Of a stretch of 64,000 nucleotides of DNA, positions 24,084 through 34,569 are shown piece by piece; positions within the stretch are counted from its first letter, which is position 1; each line of letters starts with the position of its first letter. The stretch comes from Panicum virgatum (Eukaryota > Streptophyta > Magnoliopsida > Poales > Poaceae). The position numbers and the translations under genes were made by a program. The DNA lies in NCBI RefSeq assembly GCF_016808335.1, contig NC_053149.1, positions 38,890,118 through 38,954,117 of the forward strand, written 5' to 3'. The notes under the pieces are model-generated. The model saw only the letters and a program-made list of their open reading frames with translations, was not told the origin of the DNA and made no database searches.

Positions 24084-27000
24084 GTATACATATATATATG
24101 TATATATATATTACTTTTAATTTTTAGCACTAGTACTTACTGTTTTATATCTATATGTAATATATATATATATATATATTAAATTTATTGCAGAAAAGTC
24201 TTGGTATAAACAAGCATGAAGTAAAACATGGTTTCAGTCGTGTATCAGCAAAGTATTTCAGTGAAGTCATTGAGGCATTAATCCCTGATCAGAGAAAGGT
24301 GATATCTGATTATGGCTTTGGTAGTTTACTCATGTATGAGAAATGTGTGGTTCCAACAAAATTTATGCTCACTCATCAAATTGATGTCCGCACATCTGAG
24401 ATAGTTGTGAATGGTAAATTCATACATTTCAACAAGGTGTCAGTCCACAAAGTGCTTGGCCCTCCTATTGGTGGTGATCCTTTGATTGTTGATTGTGAGG
24501 CTGGCAAAGCTTTTGTTTTATCCAAGTTCAATCTGACCAAGCTACCACCTGTCAGTTTTTTTGGTGACAAGATAAAGAACAATGAATCATTGCCTGATGA
24601 TGATATGTTTATTTGTTTCATGATGGTTGCCTTATCATGCTTCCTCTGCCCCGATCCTAGCGTGTATCCAAGCACCAAATATATGATTGCATTCAAGGAT
24701 TTAAGTCATTTCCAAAATATTGATTGGTCGTTATACATATATGAATGGTTGATTGGAGCAGTTCAAAAATTCTGCTTTGGTGTTGGGAAGTCTTTGAGAT
24801 CTATCCATACTTTTGGTGGATGCTCATATGTCCATGTTGTAAGTATTACCATGTATTTTATTTGTCTCTTATTTTTAATATTCATTAATTCATATAGTAT
24901 TTTTACTTGCTTATTCTTTCTTTTCAAGGTCTTATATCTAGACTGCCTCAATTTTGGTACTTTTGATGTCACTCGAATGACTCCAAGAATCTTGGTATGG
25001 AAAGGTTCAATGATCAAGCATTATTCTGATTTAGATGAGTTAAATGCGTACCAATATGGCAAAAGATGTTTTCGGGATATTATTGATACTTTGTATTGTG
25101 AGGTAAGTATTATCCTGTATTTGTTTGTATGTTAGAGATATACGGTTTTAGGCTTATGTAGAAATAATCATTTTCATGCCCTGGATCTATGTCTTGCATA
25201 ATCTGATGCAATGTCAGGGCATTGCTTATTATTCTAATTTGATTTTTGCACATTCATACTGTTGTCTATTCTTATATACAAGATCAAACATCATATTAAT
25301 GCAATTAGTGGCTGAAAATGCTTTATGTGCAAACTAGGAACTGAGTTTCAGTTTTAGCTATCCCCCTTTGTAATTTTGCCTATTAAAAATAGGGTACCGA
25401 AATCAGAATTGGATGTGTTCTGGTAGATTAATACTTGTAAGCACAAGAAATCTTTATTTATGTTTTTATTTATTATTTTTTTGCTCCTCTTTTTGTAGAC
25501 AAATGATGTTGATTATAATGCTTCTGAGCACACTTCGTACACCCCATCGGCTTCTGGTTTCAGATCAAGACTTGAGTGTTTGTTTGGTAGAATGTTGAAT
25601 ACAAAGGTACTGATATTTTTTCATTTTTTATGATGAATATCACCACCACCTCCTGAGATTATAATTAATATTTTTTACAAGTTTGTATGTTTTTTAATAG
25701 CAAATTGATGGAATTTGTGGTATATTTGATGCTGATTGTACTAAGATCCCAAGGAAGCAACAGAAACATTCGGAGAAGTTGATATTTCAGATGCTTAATT
25801 TGTTTGCTGAGTTCATTCAAAATCCAAGTAACAAAGCTAATGATAACACTAAAGAAAAGTTTGCCACCACAAGTGTTGTTAATCCTTTACAATGTAAGCA
25901 TGTTCAAAATCCAATTGTTGTTAATCCAATTTTTTAACACGGTAATATTTTTAATGATGTTTTCTTTTTGTAAAGGTGCAAACGTTAAGACTCGTTGTAA
26001 TGCCAATGATGCTTCTGCATCAAAGCCTACTGCTATTGATGCAATTTTTGGTGTTTTGAATTGTCCTACACCAGGTAAGCTATAGTTTTTGTTAGGTTTT
26101 TTAGTATTCAATTTCTCAGCACATGCTGTATTTGTTAAAAATATTGCACCTGTTTTCTGTTGCGTCATGTATAGGTTTTGTTTTATCCACACCTGGACTT
26201 ATTACGAAGCGGAATTTGGACATGAATGATGTTTCATCTGCTCATGGTATGAATTTTGTTATGCCCTCTTTTCCAAGTTTTTATATTCATGCTACTCCTC
26301 ATCTGGTGTTTTTGTTTTTCAGATTGCCATATCATGAAAAAGCTTAAACCATTGCCCCACCCAAAGAAGATGGCCGGTAAATCTCTTCTCTTTGACCTTG
26401 ACCCATGTGGAAACGACGTGGACACAACTGTTCATGTTAACAAATGTCGCAAAGAGGTTTGTATTCCTGCTGCTATTTGATTTATATGAGTTGCGCTATA
26501 AACTGTCAAATGTGTTGATTCTGTATGACGATGTCTTATTTTTTCTTCAGAAAGTACCAGATATAGTTATTCTTAAAGAGAATAATTTTCAAGATAAGAT
26601 TAGGAAAATGTGCACTATAAATGCTGAATTATATAACAAGGAATTCACCACTGCTAAAGGGACAATCCCACGCGCAAGTAAATGCAATGCAGCAGACAGA
26701 ACTAATATTGACAACAAGGGCTCTTCTATGTCTTTTGTGGATGACAATGATATTTGTCCAATTGACGTTGATGCATCTGTTGCTGGTGATGGAATGACTA
26801 ACAAAAGTGTAAGATTTCCTATAACTGCACAAGAAAGGAAGAATTACACAGTTATTTGTAAGCTTGCATCAAGTGCCCAATATGCAAAGTAAGTTCTTCT
26901 ATATCTTTACATTTTTATTTATATTCTTTGTTGTAAGCTGAATTTTGTTTTATTTGTGTTGAAGGTGTGTTATTGTTGATATTAGGGGCTGCATCTTAAA

Positions 27001-28081
27001 CTTTTTCTCTCTTGGTGACTCCATGGCCCTGGATCATAAAGTATGCACCTTTGTGGTGAACTGCATTTGCCGGAAATTCTTTTTGGATGAACATCCTACT
27101 ATTTCTTTGAAGCACTATTTCTTTTCCTGTGTCTCTGTAAGTATTTTGATACTGCTATTTTTTTTGGAAGCTTAACAATTGAAGTATATTATTCATTATT
27201 TTTTTGTGCCACCAGGTTGTATTCATGAGCGACTCTGATGACTATTCATACATAGAAAGATGCTTCAATGGAGCTGCTTCTGTGCTCCCTTTGCCTCTGT
27301 GTGAACTGGTAATTTGTATCTCCTTAAATAATGTTCCTATAGCACACCCATGAATATTTATGCCAATTTTTTTTCTGTTTGCAGCTCTTCTTTCCAGTGT
27401 TATATTGTGAGCATTGGTTCTTATTTGTTGTTGATTTGAAGCAAAAAATATTTCTATTTCTTGATTCTTATTTCTCCAAGGATGATGATTATTTAGTTCT
27501 CACAAGAAGGAAACTTGTAAGTTTATGACTATGTATTTGATTTGAATTTCGAGCTGATGTAATAAACTTGTTATTATATTTGATGTTGTATGATATTGTT
27601 TGTTTAGATACCCAGGTTTTGTCATGCATGGGATATGTTTGTTGGTTCTAATGTTGATTTTCAACATTTCAAGATTGTGTACCCTCGTGTTCCAAAACAG
27701 AGCAATACATATGTTTATGTTCTTATGCTTTTTATCTTCATTGATTTCTATGACATTTTTCAAAATCTTATAGTTTGAAATTTGCTCGTGATGTACTATT
27801 TGTAGAGTTGATTGTGGAGTGTTTGTTATCAAATTTATGGAGATATGGCATTTTGGAGCTGATCTACGCAAGGACTTCTCAGCTGAAGATATACCCAATA
27901 TCCGGATTCAAATTGTCAACGATCTTCTAATGAGTGAGCACAACAAGGCTGATATAGGGGTTGTTACTAATTTTCATGGTCAGGTAAGTATTTTTGTAAT
28001 TTTTTATTTGCTTTTGGTTAGTCAGTTAGATAGAAATGTATTTGATGTGTTTCTTATCTTTGACTTTTTTTGTAGGTTTGA
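23650..28081 (+). CDS. Ulp1-like (peptidase C48) protein carried by the MULE
   Basis: A seventeen-segment model with GT-AG boundaries: 23650-23712, 23790-23852, 23943-24005, 24194-24838, 24929-25102, 25499-25606, 25701-25893, 25976-26074, 26175-26246, 26323-26456, 26551-26888, 26965-27136, 27216-27308, 27385-27516, 27608-27712, 27806-27983, 28076-28081; about 878 residues. Exon 4 holds the conserved TE-Ulp1 amino region (SDYGFGSLLMYEKC, VHKVLGPPIGGDPL). The middle is low-complexity and acidic. The C-terminus is a C48 peptidase: His in CEHWFLFVVD, Asp in FLFLDSYFS, Gln in VPKQSN, Cys in VDCGVFVIKFMEIW, so the whole catalytic set is present. Ulp1-family enzymes cleave SUMO or related conjugates; a role in transposition is not established. 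Oddity: the intron between NTY (27712) and DCGVF (27810) cannot be removed by GT-AG splicing in frame (TAG acceptor gives one base too many), so either a splice site is mutated or the protein is truncated just before its catalytic Cys. Confidence 0.8.
24006..24180. repeat. (TA)n microsatellite with (TGTA) block in intron of the Ulp1-like gene
   Basis: About 65 bp of pure TA repeats, then TGTA units, then mixed TA/CATA, with a second shorter TA run near 24159-24180. It lies wholly within the intron between exons 3 and 4. Short frames reading poly-Tyr/Ile here are artefacts. Confidence 0.95.
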
Positions 28082-28314
28082 CTCTCCACACATCAGGAAG
28101 TAGCCCACAAAGCTGTTGGCTAGCATTTCTTACACAAATAACACATTGTATTTTTGTGACAAAAAAATACCGCTGTCTTGTTATTAGTTGATATAGTGTT
28201 CTAGACAAAAAAAACTTACGAACTTTGGGCTCGAAATCATTGTAAAAGCTTACATATTACATACATAGCAATCTAGTACAATCTATGAGAAATTCATCGA
28301 TAACTATGAATTTA

Positions 28315-31300
28315 TCAGCTCCACCATGTTTTCTTTGTAGCTTCATCCTGTTTCTTCTGCAAATGTATTTGCCTTGTTTGTGTTGCTTTTTTTTTGTATT
28401 TTGCTGTTGTTGCACCTGCTTTACCTTTGGCTTGAGTTGTTGCTGTACATGTTGTTGTATTGTGCCCTGAACCGTTGCATTTTTGGCAGTTATATTTCTT
28501 CTTTCCACTCCTCATTTGCTCTGCTATTGGCTTTTTTATTTTGTTTGATTTTGATGGTCTCCCTTTTGTTGCAGCAATATCTGGATCTTTCAATATTATG
28601 ATTGAGTTTGTCTGTGGGTTGTTGATATTTGTTGCACCATTTGATTGTTCCTTTGTCTCTGGTTGTTTTTCTGAATCCATATTCTTTAATTCCTTTATGA
28701 TTCTGTCTATCTCTTTGCTGAGGTAGCTGTATCTTTCTTCTGTTTTTGATCCCTCTAAGTTCATTTCCGCTGCCATGAGTGAAAGATTATTGTATCTGAG
28801 AGCAGTAGCCTCTATAGGTAAGTTTATTGGTCTGTTGCAGAACATCTTTTGCTCCTTCTTTCTCCATCTATCTATAATATACTTCTCTGGTATCTTGCTG
28901 ATGTCATTCTTTACCATTACTTTCAGGATGTGGCAACATAACATACCATCTTTTTGGAACTTTGCACAGATACAAGAGAATTCTTGATTTTGTTGATCCA
29001 CAGCCACTATGTATGTTCTACTTCTGAACTCTTTGAATGGATGATCTGGTGTTGTGTAAACTTTGTAGAGCTTGCCTTTCTCCAACTCATCTGCTTGTAG
29101 TTTAGTCGCACGCCTAAGTTGCCATTGGAATTTCTTGAATATTTTCAAGTTATAAGCTTCCTGTGCTTGTTGTTCTATGCAATAGTTTGACCACAACTTA
29201 GATTTTTTTCTTGATGTTTGTCTCATGATCAGCTTGTCTCTCATTGTCATATATTGTCTCTTTAATTCTTTCATACTCTTTTAGGAAGCTTGTAATGCTG
29301 TATTGAGGACCGACATTTCTCTTGTATCTTGCATTTGTAGCTTCACTTCTTGATGTTGTATTTATGAATGGATAGAATTCCTGCTTGAACCATATCGGTG
29401 CCCATGTCTCTCTAGTGTTGTATATATCCTGGAAATACTTTATGTGTTGTATCTCATGCTTTTGTATCATTTGTTGCCATAGTGTCTCAAATTCTTCTTT
29501 TGTCAATGAGTTGTCTATAATGTCTTTGAATTCCTCTCTAAGATTTTCTTTATCAAGGCGCCTACCACATTTCAATTCAGCCTTGTACTTGATGTGAAAC
29601 ACACAACTTCTGTGACTGGCATTCGGAAAAATCTGTGCTATTGCTGACCTCATTGTCCCATCTTGATCTGTCATGACTGAGATGGGTTCTTTGCCACCAA
29701 CTGCTTCCAGGAATGTTTGGAAAAGCCATTTGAATGTGTCAGTGGTCTCATCAGAAATTAGTGCACAACCAAAGATACAAGTGAGTCCATGGCCCGTGAT
29801 ACCAGCAAAGGGCGCAAACGGCATGCGATATTTGTTTGTCAGGTATGTGGTGTCAAAACTCACACAATCCCCAAAATTTTGATAGTATCTGATTGATCTT
29901 GGGTCTGTCCAAAATATGCACTTAACCTTGTGGGTTGAGTCCACTAAAAACCTGAAATAGAAACTTGGATCTTCCTCTTTTTTCTTTGTCAAGTACATGA
30001 GCGCTTGCATTATGTCATTCTGATTTGTCTCTCTACTAATTTTACCTCTGTAATTTGTGATGTCTTTGTCTCTGTAGGGTGTTGCCCCAAGACCGCCACG
30101 AAGAAATGATAAAAGGTACATCATTTTTTTGGTTGGTATATTGCATTTATGTAGTGTCCTTATCTTCTTCTTTTCCTGGTCTGTCATATTTTTATGTGCT
30201 CTGAAATACTTTGTCCCTGGACTCATTAGATGATTGTGCTCTAGCTGCAGCCTTGTAACTCTCCATATGTCTTTTCTTTCTGATATTACCATACAACACT
30301 TGTAGTTTGTCTTCACTAGCACATTTGTATCTCTTTCTGCAGTTATCTCTTCCTCTTGTGTGTTGCCCTCTTTTGATGTGTCTTGCATCCCTTGTCTGTT
30401 GCATTTGTAGGTGATTCTTATGATCTCATTATTTCCTTTCCTGCTTTGTGTCCGTGTATGATGAGCTATCACTATTGCAAATCTAGCCAAATAACCATAG
30501 TAATTGAAGAATTTATGAACTTCACTTGATGTACTAAATTCCATCCCCTCAAGCAGAACATATTGACTACCTATTTCTGAAACTTTCTCCTGACTTGATG
30601 CTATTCTTTCATTTTCCAAGAAGTTTTCAACATCTTCCTCTTCAAGTTGTTCTGTTTGCTGATCTTGAGAAGTATTTTTGTTTGTATTGTTCACAACATC
30701 TTCTTGTTCTTGTTCATCTTCTTCTTCTCTTTCTCCATGTATTTGCTGCCTCATGCCTTCCTGTAAGTTGATTGTAATATTTATATCATCTTTTTGAGTA
30801 TGGACTAAATTGAATAAGTCAACAGTTCTGTCATTTGATTCAAAATACATAAGACCGTACCTCACTATGTTCTATACGCTTGAATAGGTCGATGTACCAG
30901 TGTTCCTCAAGTTCTTCCTCGGTAGGATCCAAATTTTCAATCTGCATAAAGTTCAGGTTATTATCCCCCATCTATTTTTTTAAGCTCTTTCTCTATGTTT
31001 TAAAGTTTCTCACAACAGCATAAAGTAGTTTTCGTTACCTCACTGTTGCAGTTCAATGTGCTTGCCTCTTTGTTGCTTGTGTTGTCACACTCGTTTGATG
31101 GCACATTCGATTTGGCAAATGTGTTGCCATATGTATAATCAGTTGTTTCTTCACCTATCCTGCTTGTTGTAATCACCATGTTGTTCTGCCCAATAGTACT
31201 CCCACTTAGTGTGCTGTCAAACTGTGAACATAAGTACTAATTTAAAAAATGATAATAATTTACCGCAAAATAATATGGCTCTGTTAGAATTCTTGTAAAG

Positions 31301-32269
31301 CTGTCTATAGGTGCATCCATGAGATATGTTGATTGTTCATCATTTATACTAGACATGTTTTTTGTTGTCATCATTTGACGAAGCATTTGACTACAACTCA
31401 TTTGAGAACTATCAAAAGTTGAATCAGCCACCTGCATGAAATTACTTTCACCTACAAATAAATTACAATCTTTAGTACAACTGAATATAACAAGATTTTT
31501 CAACTATGTAACAAATTCACAAGACTATTGAAATTAATTCAGATGCCAAAGCTATATATCCATAACTGTTAGCATATCAAACCAAATTTATAGAAACAAG
31601 AATTCATCTTTGTTGAGGTCCCAAAATCTATTTTTTTTGTACCTGCATCATAATTTTGCATTTGAGTACAGTTTATCTCCAGACCTGCATATGTTGCCTC
31701 AGTTTCCAGTAACCAATGGTTTTTATGTCAGTTCCAGGTATTTCAAATGTGTCGCAAAATCCCAAAGATACTAATGCAGCAGTAGTTTAAAGTACCTGTT
31801 GAATCTGTCTTCCTTCAGTGATATGTTTTCCTGATCATAATCTGTTGCTCTTTGGATTATGTTTTCCTGTAATTTGTCATGTCTATCCTTTTTTGTAGGT
31901 TCTGTCATGAAGCATATATGTAATGCACTTGCATGTATATTATGAGATTCCAATAAAACTAGATATACACATGCAGCATCAAAATCAAAATCGTTTACAT
32001 TTACTAGCTCTTATTATAGTGTTTTTGTTCTTTTGCTTTTACTGCAATTAATCCCTGTTCCAAGTTTATTTATGTAATATAAAACAACATATGCAATTTT
32101 TTACAAAGTTCAATGTGTTCATGCAGGGAACCCTAGATTAGTAATTTTTTGGGGAACTTGAGACTGATCAGAGGTTGCAAAGGAGAATTACAAAGGAGGT
32201 AGGGAGAGATTTTGTACCTTTTCTGTAATTTTCTTTCTGGATCTGCTTGCTTGCCTTCTCTGCCTCCAT
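28315..32269 (-). CDS. MULE transposase (FAR1 + DDE + SWIM + zinc knuckle), one frameshift
   Basis: Main exon 30760-28315, with upstream exons 30941-30861, 31221-31039 and 31431-31264 joined in phase 0 by GT-AG introns; a probable first exon (MEAEKASKQIQKENYRK) is at 32269-32218, with the link between unclear. Order: Ser/Thr-rich N-terminus, FAR1 DNA-binding region (HKFFNYYGYLARFAIVIAHH, LQLEHNHL), MULE catalytic core with Asp in VSFDTTYL, Asp in VMTDQDG and Glu in RSEATNARYKRNVG (DDE set intact), SWIM zinc finger (CICAKFQKDGMLCCH), then a C-terminal zinc knuckle (CQKCNGSGHNTTTC). The only break in the main exon is one extra base in an A7 run (29203-29209) between NIKKK and SKLWSNYC, which shifts the frame before SWIM. 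Related to FHY3/FAR1-type transposases. Its transcription converges on the Ulp1-like gene. Confidence 0.9.
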
Positions 32270-33123
32270 TGTTGTGCCCCTGCGTGGAGTTTTTGCGTCG
32301 AAGGGGTTAGCCCCGTGCTCTCTGTTTGTTTTCTTTCTTCTTATTCAAGAAAACTTCCTTTATAAGCTTTGTTGGGTTGTTGTTGGGCTGTTGTTGGGCT
32401 GTTCTAGGCTTTTTCTATATTTCTTTTGCTGAAATGTTTCTGATTGTGATCTTTAACAGTCAATATGGGCTGTTGTGGGCTTTTTGTGTGCTTCTTTTTT
32501 ATGAAAACATTCTGATTGGGCTTTTTCTTTATTTTATTTTTTTTATTTGATGCTTCTTGTACTATATTATTTTCATGAAGAAAATGAGAGACTATAGTTT
32601 ATTTGATGATTTGATTCTTCTTGTACAATCCTTATTGGGTTATGGGTTATTTGTGCAATCCGTTAGTTTGTGTTGTCTGTTAAGAAAATCTGATAGATTT
32701 TTTTGTCTAAATCTGTCAGTTTTTTTTTGCCTACGTGTCAGTATATGATATGTTGAAAATTTGACAGATTTTGACAGACAAAATCTGTCGCCAGATAACT
32801 AAACAGACCCTTTATTTATTTACATTACTCTACTACTGTTATATTTCAAATTTAAAAAAGTTGCTTCATATGAGGACAAAAAAATGATATACGGGCGGGC
32901 TGCACCCATACATCACCTCCAACTGTTTAAATGGTCACAAGGGTATACAGGTTAACATTAAGTTTACAAAAAGGTATACAGATTAAAAAACTCATGAGGG
33001 AACACCTCCTTCACATAAGAGCAAATATGTCTTTTCCCAACTCCGTTAGCCTCCATTAGTGCTCATTCCATCCAGAAGGGTATAGAGGTAAACTAAACTA
33101 AACGCGGGGTATAGAGGTGTGAA

Positions 33124-33201
33124 CTCTGTTTTCAAGGCTTCGCCTAGGCGACAAGGCGGTGGTGGATCGCCTCGCCTCGCCTTACCGCTTTAAAAACATA
33201 G
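33124..33201. mobile_element. Small hAT-type MITE in the right arm of the inverted-repeat element
   Basis: A 78-bp insertion absent from the corresponding left arm. Flanks GGTGTGAA (33116-33123) and GGTGCGAA (33202-33209) match an 8-bp hAT duplication with one change. Ends CTCTGTTTTCAAGGC and GCTTTAAAAACATAG are inverted repeats. Confidence 0.7.
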
Positions 33202-33420
33202 GGTGCGAATTTTTTTTTCAGGGATATGGAGGTAAGTGGTACTTAACATAAGGGTATCTAGGTAAAGGACTAAAAAAAGAACATTTCCGACCTCTGCCAT
33301 TACAAGGATCCACATAGCATAAAAAGAAAACAATAAAAAGTGATGAACGAAGACTATTGCGCCTAAATCTGTTTGGATGTTTATTTTTTGAAGCAACTGT
33401 TTGGATGTCCTAAGCTACTA

Positions 33421-33680
33421 CTCTCTCCGTTCCAAATTATAAGTAATTCCAAGAATTTTGGAGAGTCAATTTTTTTTAAATTTGACTAAATTTATGTAAC
33501 AAGATAATAACATTTATGATACCAATTAAGTACCATTAGATTCTTTATTAGCTATATTTTCATAATATAATTATTTGATGTCAAAAATCTTTATGTTTCT
33601 CTGTATAATTTTAGTCAAACTTTAAGATGGGTTGACTCTTCAAGATTTTTGGAATGACTTATAATTTGGAACGGAGGGGG
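33421..33680. mobile_element. Stowaway-type MITE with visible empty-site paralogue
   Basis: Ends CTCTCTCCGTTCC and GGAACGGAGGGGG, flanked by TA on both sides (33419-33420, 33681-33682). In the duplicate copy the same flanks read GCTACTATATTCATG with a single TA (33969-33970), which is the pre-insertion state. Confidence 0.9.
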
Positions 33681-33694
33681 TATATTCATGTTCC

Positions 33695-33877
33695 TAATAC
33701 TGGCTGGCGGGGGAGAGGGACGACGAAGGGGATCAGAGCGTCGCTCGTGAGGACGACGACCATGGACACTAGCTGCGGGAGCTGTTCCATCAGCGGTGCG
33801 CCGGTGCCGGGGGGAAGCGAGATGAAGGACACCGGTGATTTTTTTTTTAAGAACTGCCGGTGAATTGACTCCCGTGT
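33695..33877 (-). pseudogene. Unidentified gene-like fragment (second copy)
   Basis: The minus-strand translation includes PLMEQLPQLVSMVVVLTSDA, matching the fragment at 19449-19640. It has no complete reading frame or recognisable domain. Confidence 0.4.
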
Positions 33878-34005
33878 AAGCATAAAAAGAAAACGATAAA
33901 AAAAGAAAACGATAAAAGTGATGAACCAAGACTATTGCGCCTAAATCTGTTTGGATTTCCTAAGCTACTATATTCATGTTCCTAATACTTTAATTGACAT
34001 GGTAA

Positions 34006-34569
34006 GAACATTAAAGATTCACGTAAATTTTTGCATTCTGAATGTGGTTTGTAAGCAAGATACTACTTTACTAGTAGTACCAATATTTAGCAATAACCAC
34101 CAAAATTTATAACGGTAGTGACATGTGACAATGGAAAAATTGCTTTGCCAAGCTCGCTCGGCTATTTGATCATCACATGGTATGCAAAACGGGAAGAAGG
34201 TTATCAGAGTCAAGCGCGACAAATATTACTGGCGACGAACAAAAGAGCAGATCGGCTGAAACAAAGCATAGAGGGCGACATTCATGACGGATGTCTTCAA
34301 AATGCCATCTTAGTCCAACGGGATAAACATCTCATCACGAGCAAACATACATGGTTCGCCTGAAATCTGCATTATGTGGCATGCCCTACTGTCTTGGGAA
34401 TGTCATCTAATTCAGAAATGTGCAAAGATAAATTCTGCAACAGCTTTGTCTGAATTAACTCATACGAAACAGGAAAAGTGCTCAGTGAAGATGCACGGCA
34501 TTAGTGACCCAGAAACGCAAGGAGGTGAGCTGATCTGTGATGCTATCTTCTCTGACCAGTGACTACTCA
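34006..34569 (-). other. Probable 3' untranslated region of the F-box gene
   Basis: Downstream of the TAG at 34570 the minus strand continues without a convincing gene. Placement after a good acceptor (TACATTTCAG) suggests a last exon that is mostly untranslated. Polyadenylation site not located. Confidence 0.4.

Larger units (their letters stand above)
20492..32810. mobile_element. 12.3-kb Mutator-like element with Ulp1-like protease and FAR1/MULE transposase
   Basis: Both ends are fixed by a perfect 9-bp target-site duplication TTTATTTAT (20483-20491 and 32811-32819). Just inside, the ends align as imperfect inverted repeats without gaps over about 28 bp (left GATTTTTGCTAAATATCTGTC; right, inverted, GGGTCTGTTTAGTTATCTGGC) and remain similar further in (CGACAGAT...AAAATCTGTC). 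The interior carries two convergent genes: a plus-strand gene ending in an Ulp1-type peptidase (23650-28081) and a minus-strand transposase (32269-28315), with stops only about 230 bp apart. Plant MULEs that carry Ulp1-like genes (Kaonashi/KIMULE type) are known from the literature; gene content fits that group. A possible third small gene lies at 20857-23391. Confidence 0.92.
19733..33270. mobile_element. Non-autonomous inverted-repeat element split by the large MULE
   Basis: The left end (GTCCTTTATCTAGGTACC from 19733; CGTGTTTAGTTTAGTTTACC near 19810) is closely matched in inverted orientation at the right end (33070-33270). The arms are about 110-130 bp apart from a small hAT insertion in the right arm. 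What remains of the interior is 19850-20491 and 32820-33070, including a GC-rich gene-like patch (19990-20235). No transposase is visible in those remnants. I could not identify a clean target duplication; both outer ends lie next to A7 runs. Confidence 0.55.
33316..34005. repeat. Direct duplication flanking a gene-like fragment
   Basis: The block containing AAAGTGATGAACGAAGACTA and GCGCCTAAATCTGTTTGGA (33316-33420, resuming at 33681) recurs at 33878-33998. Between the copies lies a GC-rich fragment (33695-33877) related to 19449-19640. The second copy lacks the Stowaway MITE present in the first. Confidence 0.75.

Noticed and set aside
23840..24182. Overlapping frames rich in Tyr/Ile
   Set aside because: Translation of the (TA)n microsatellite and flanking intron.
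28257..28508. Separate small basic protein at the transposase end
   Set aside because: It is an alternative frame over the C-terminal zinc-knuckle tail of the transposase, which itself explains the sequence.
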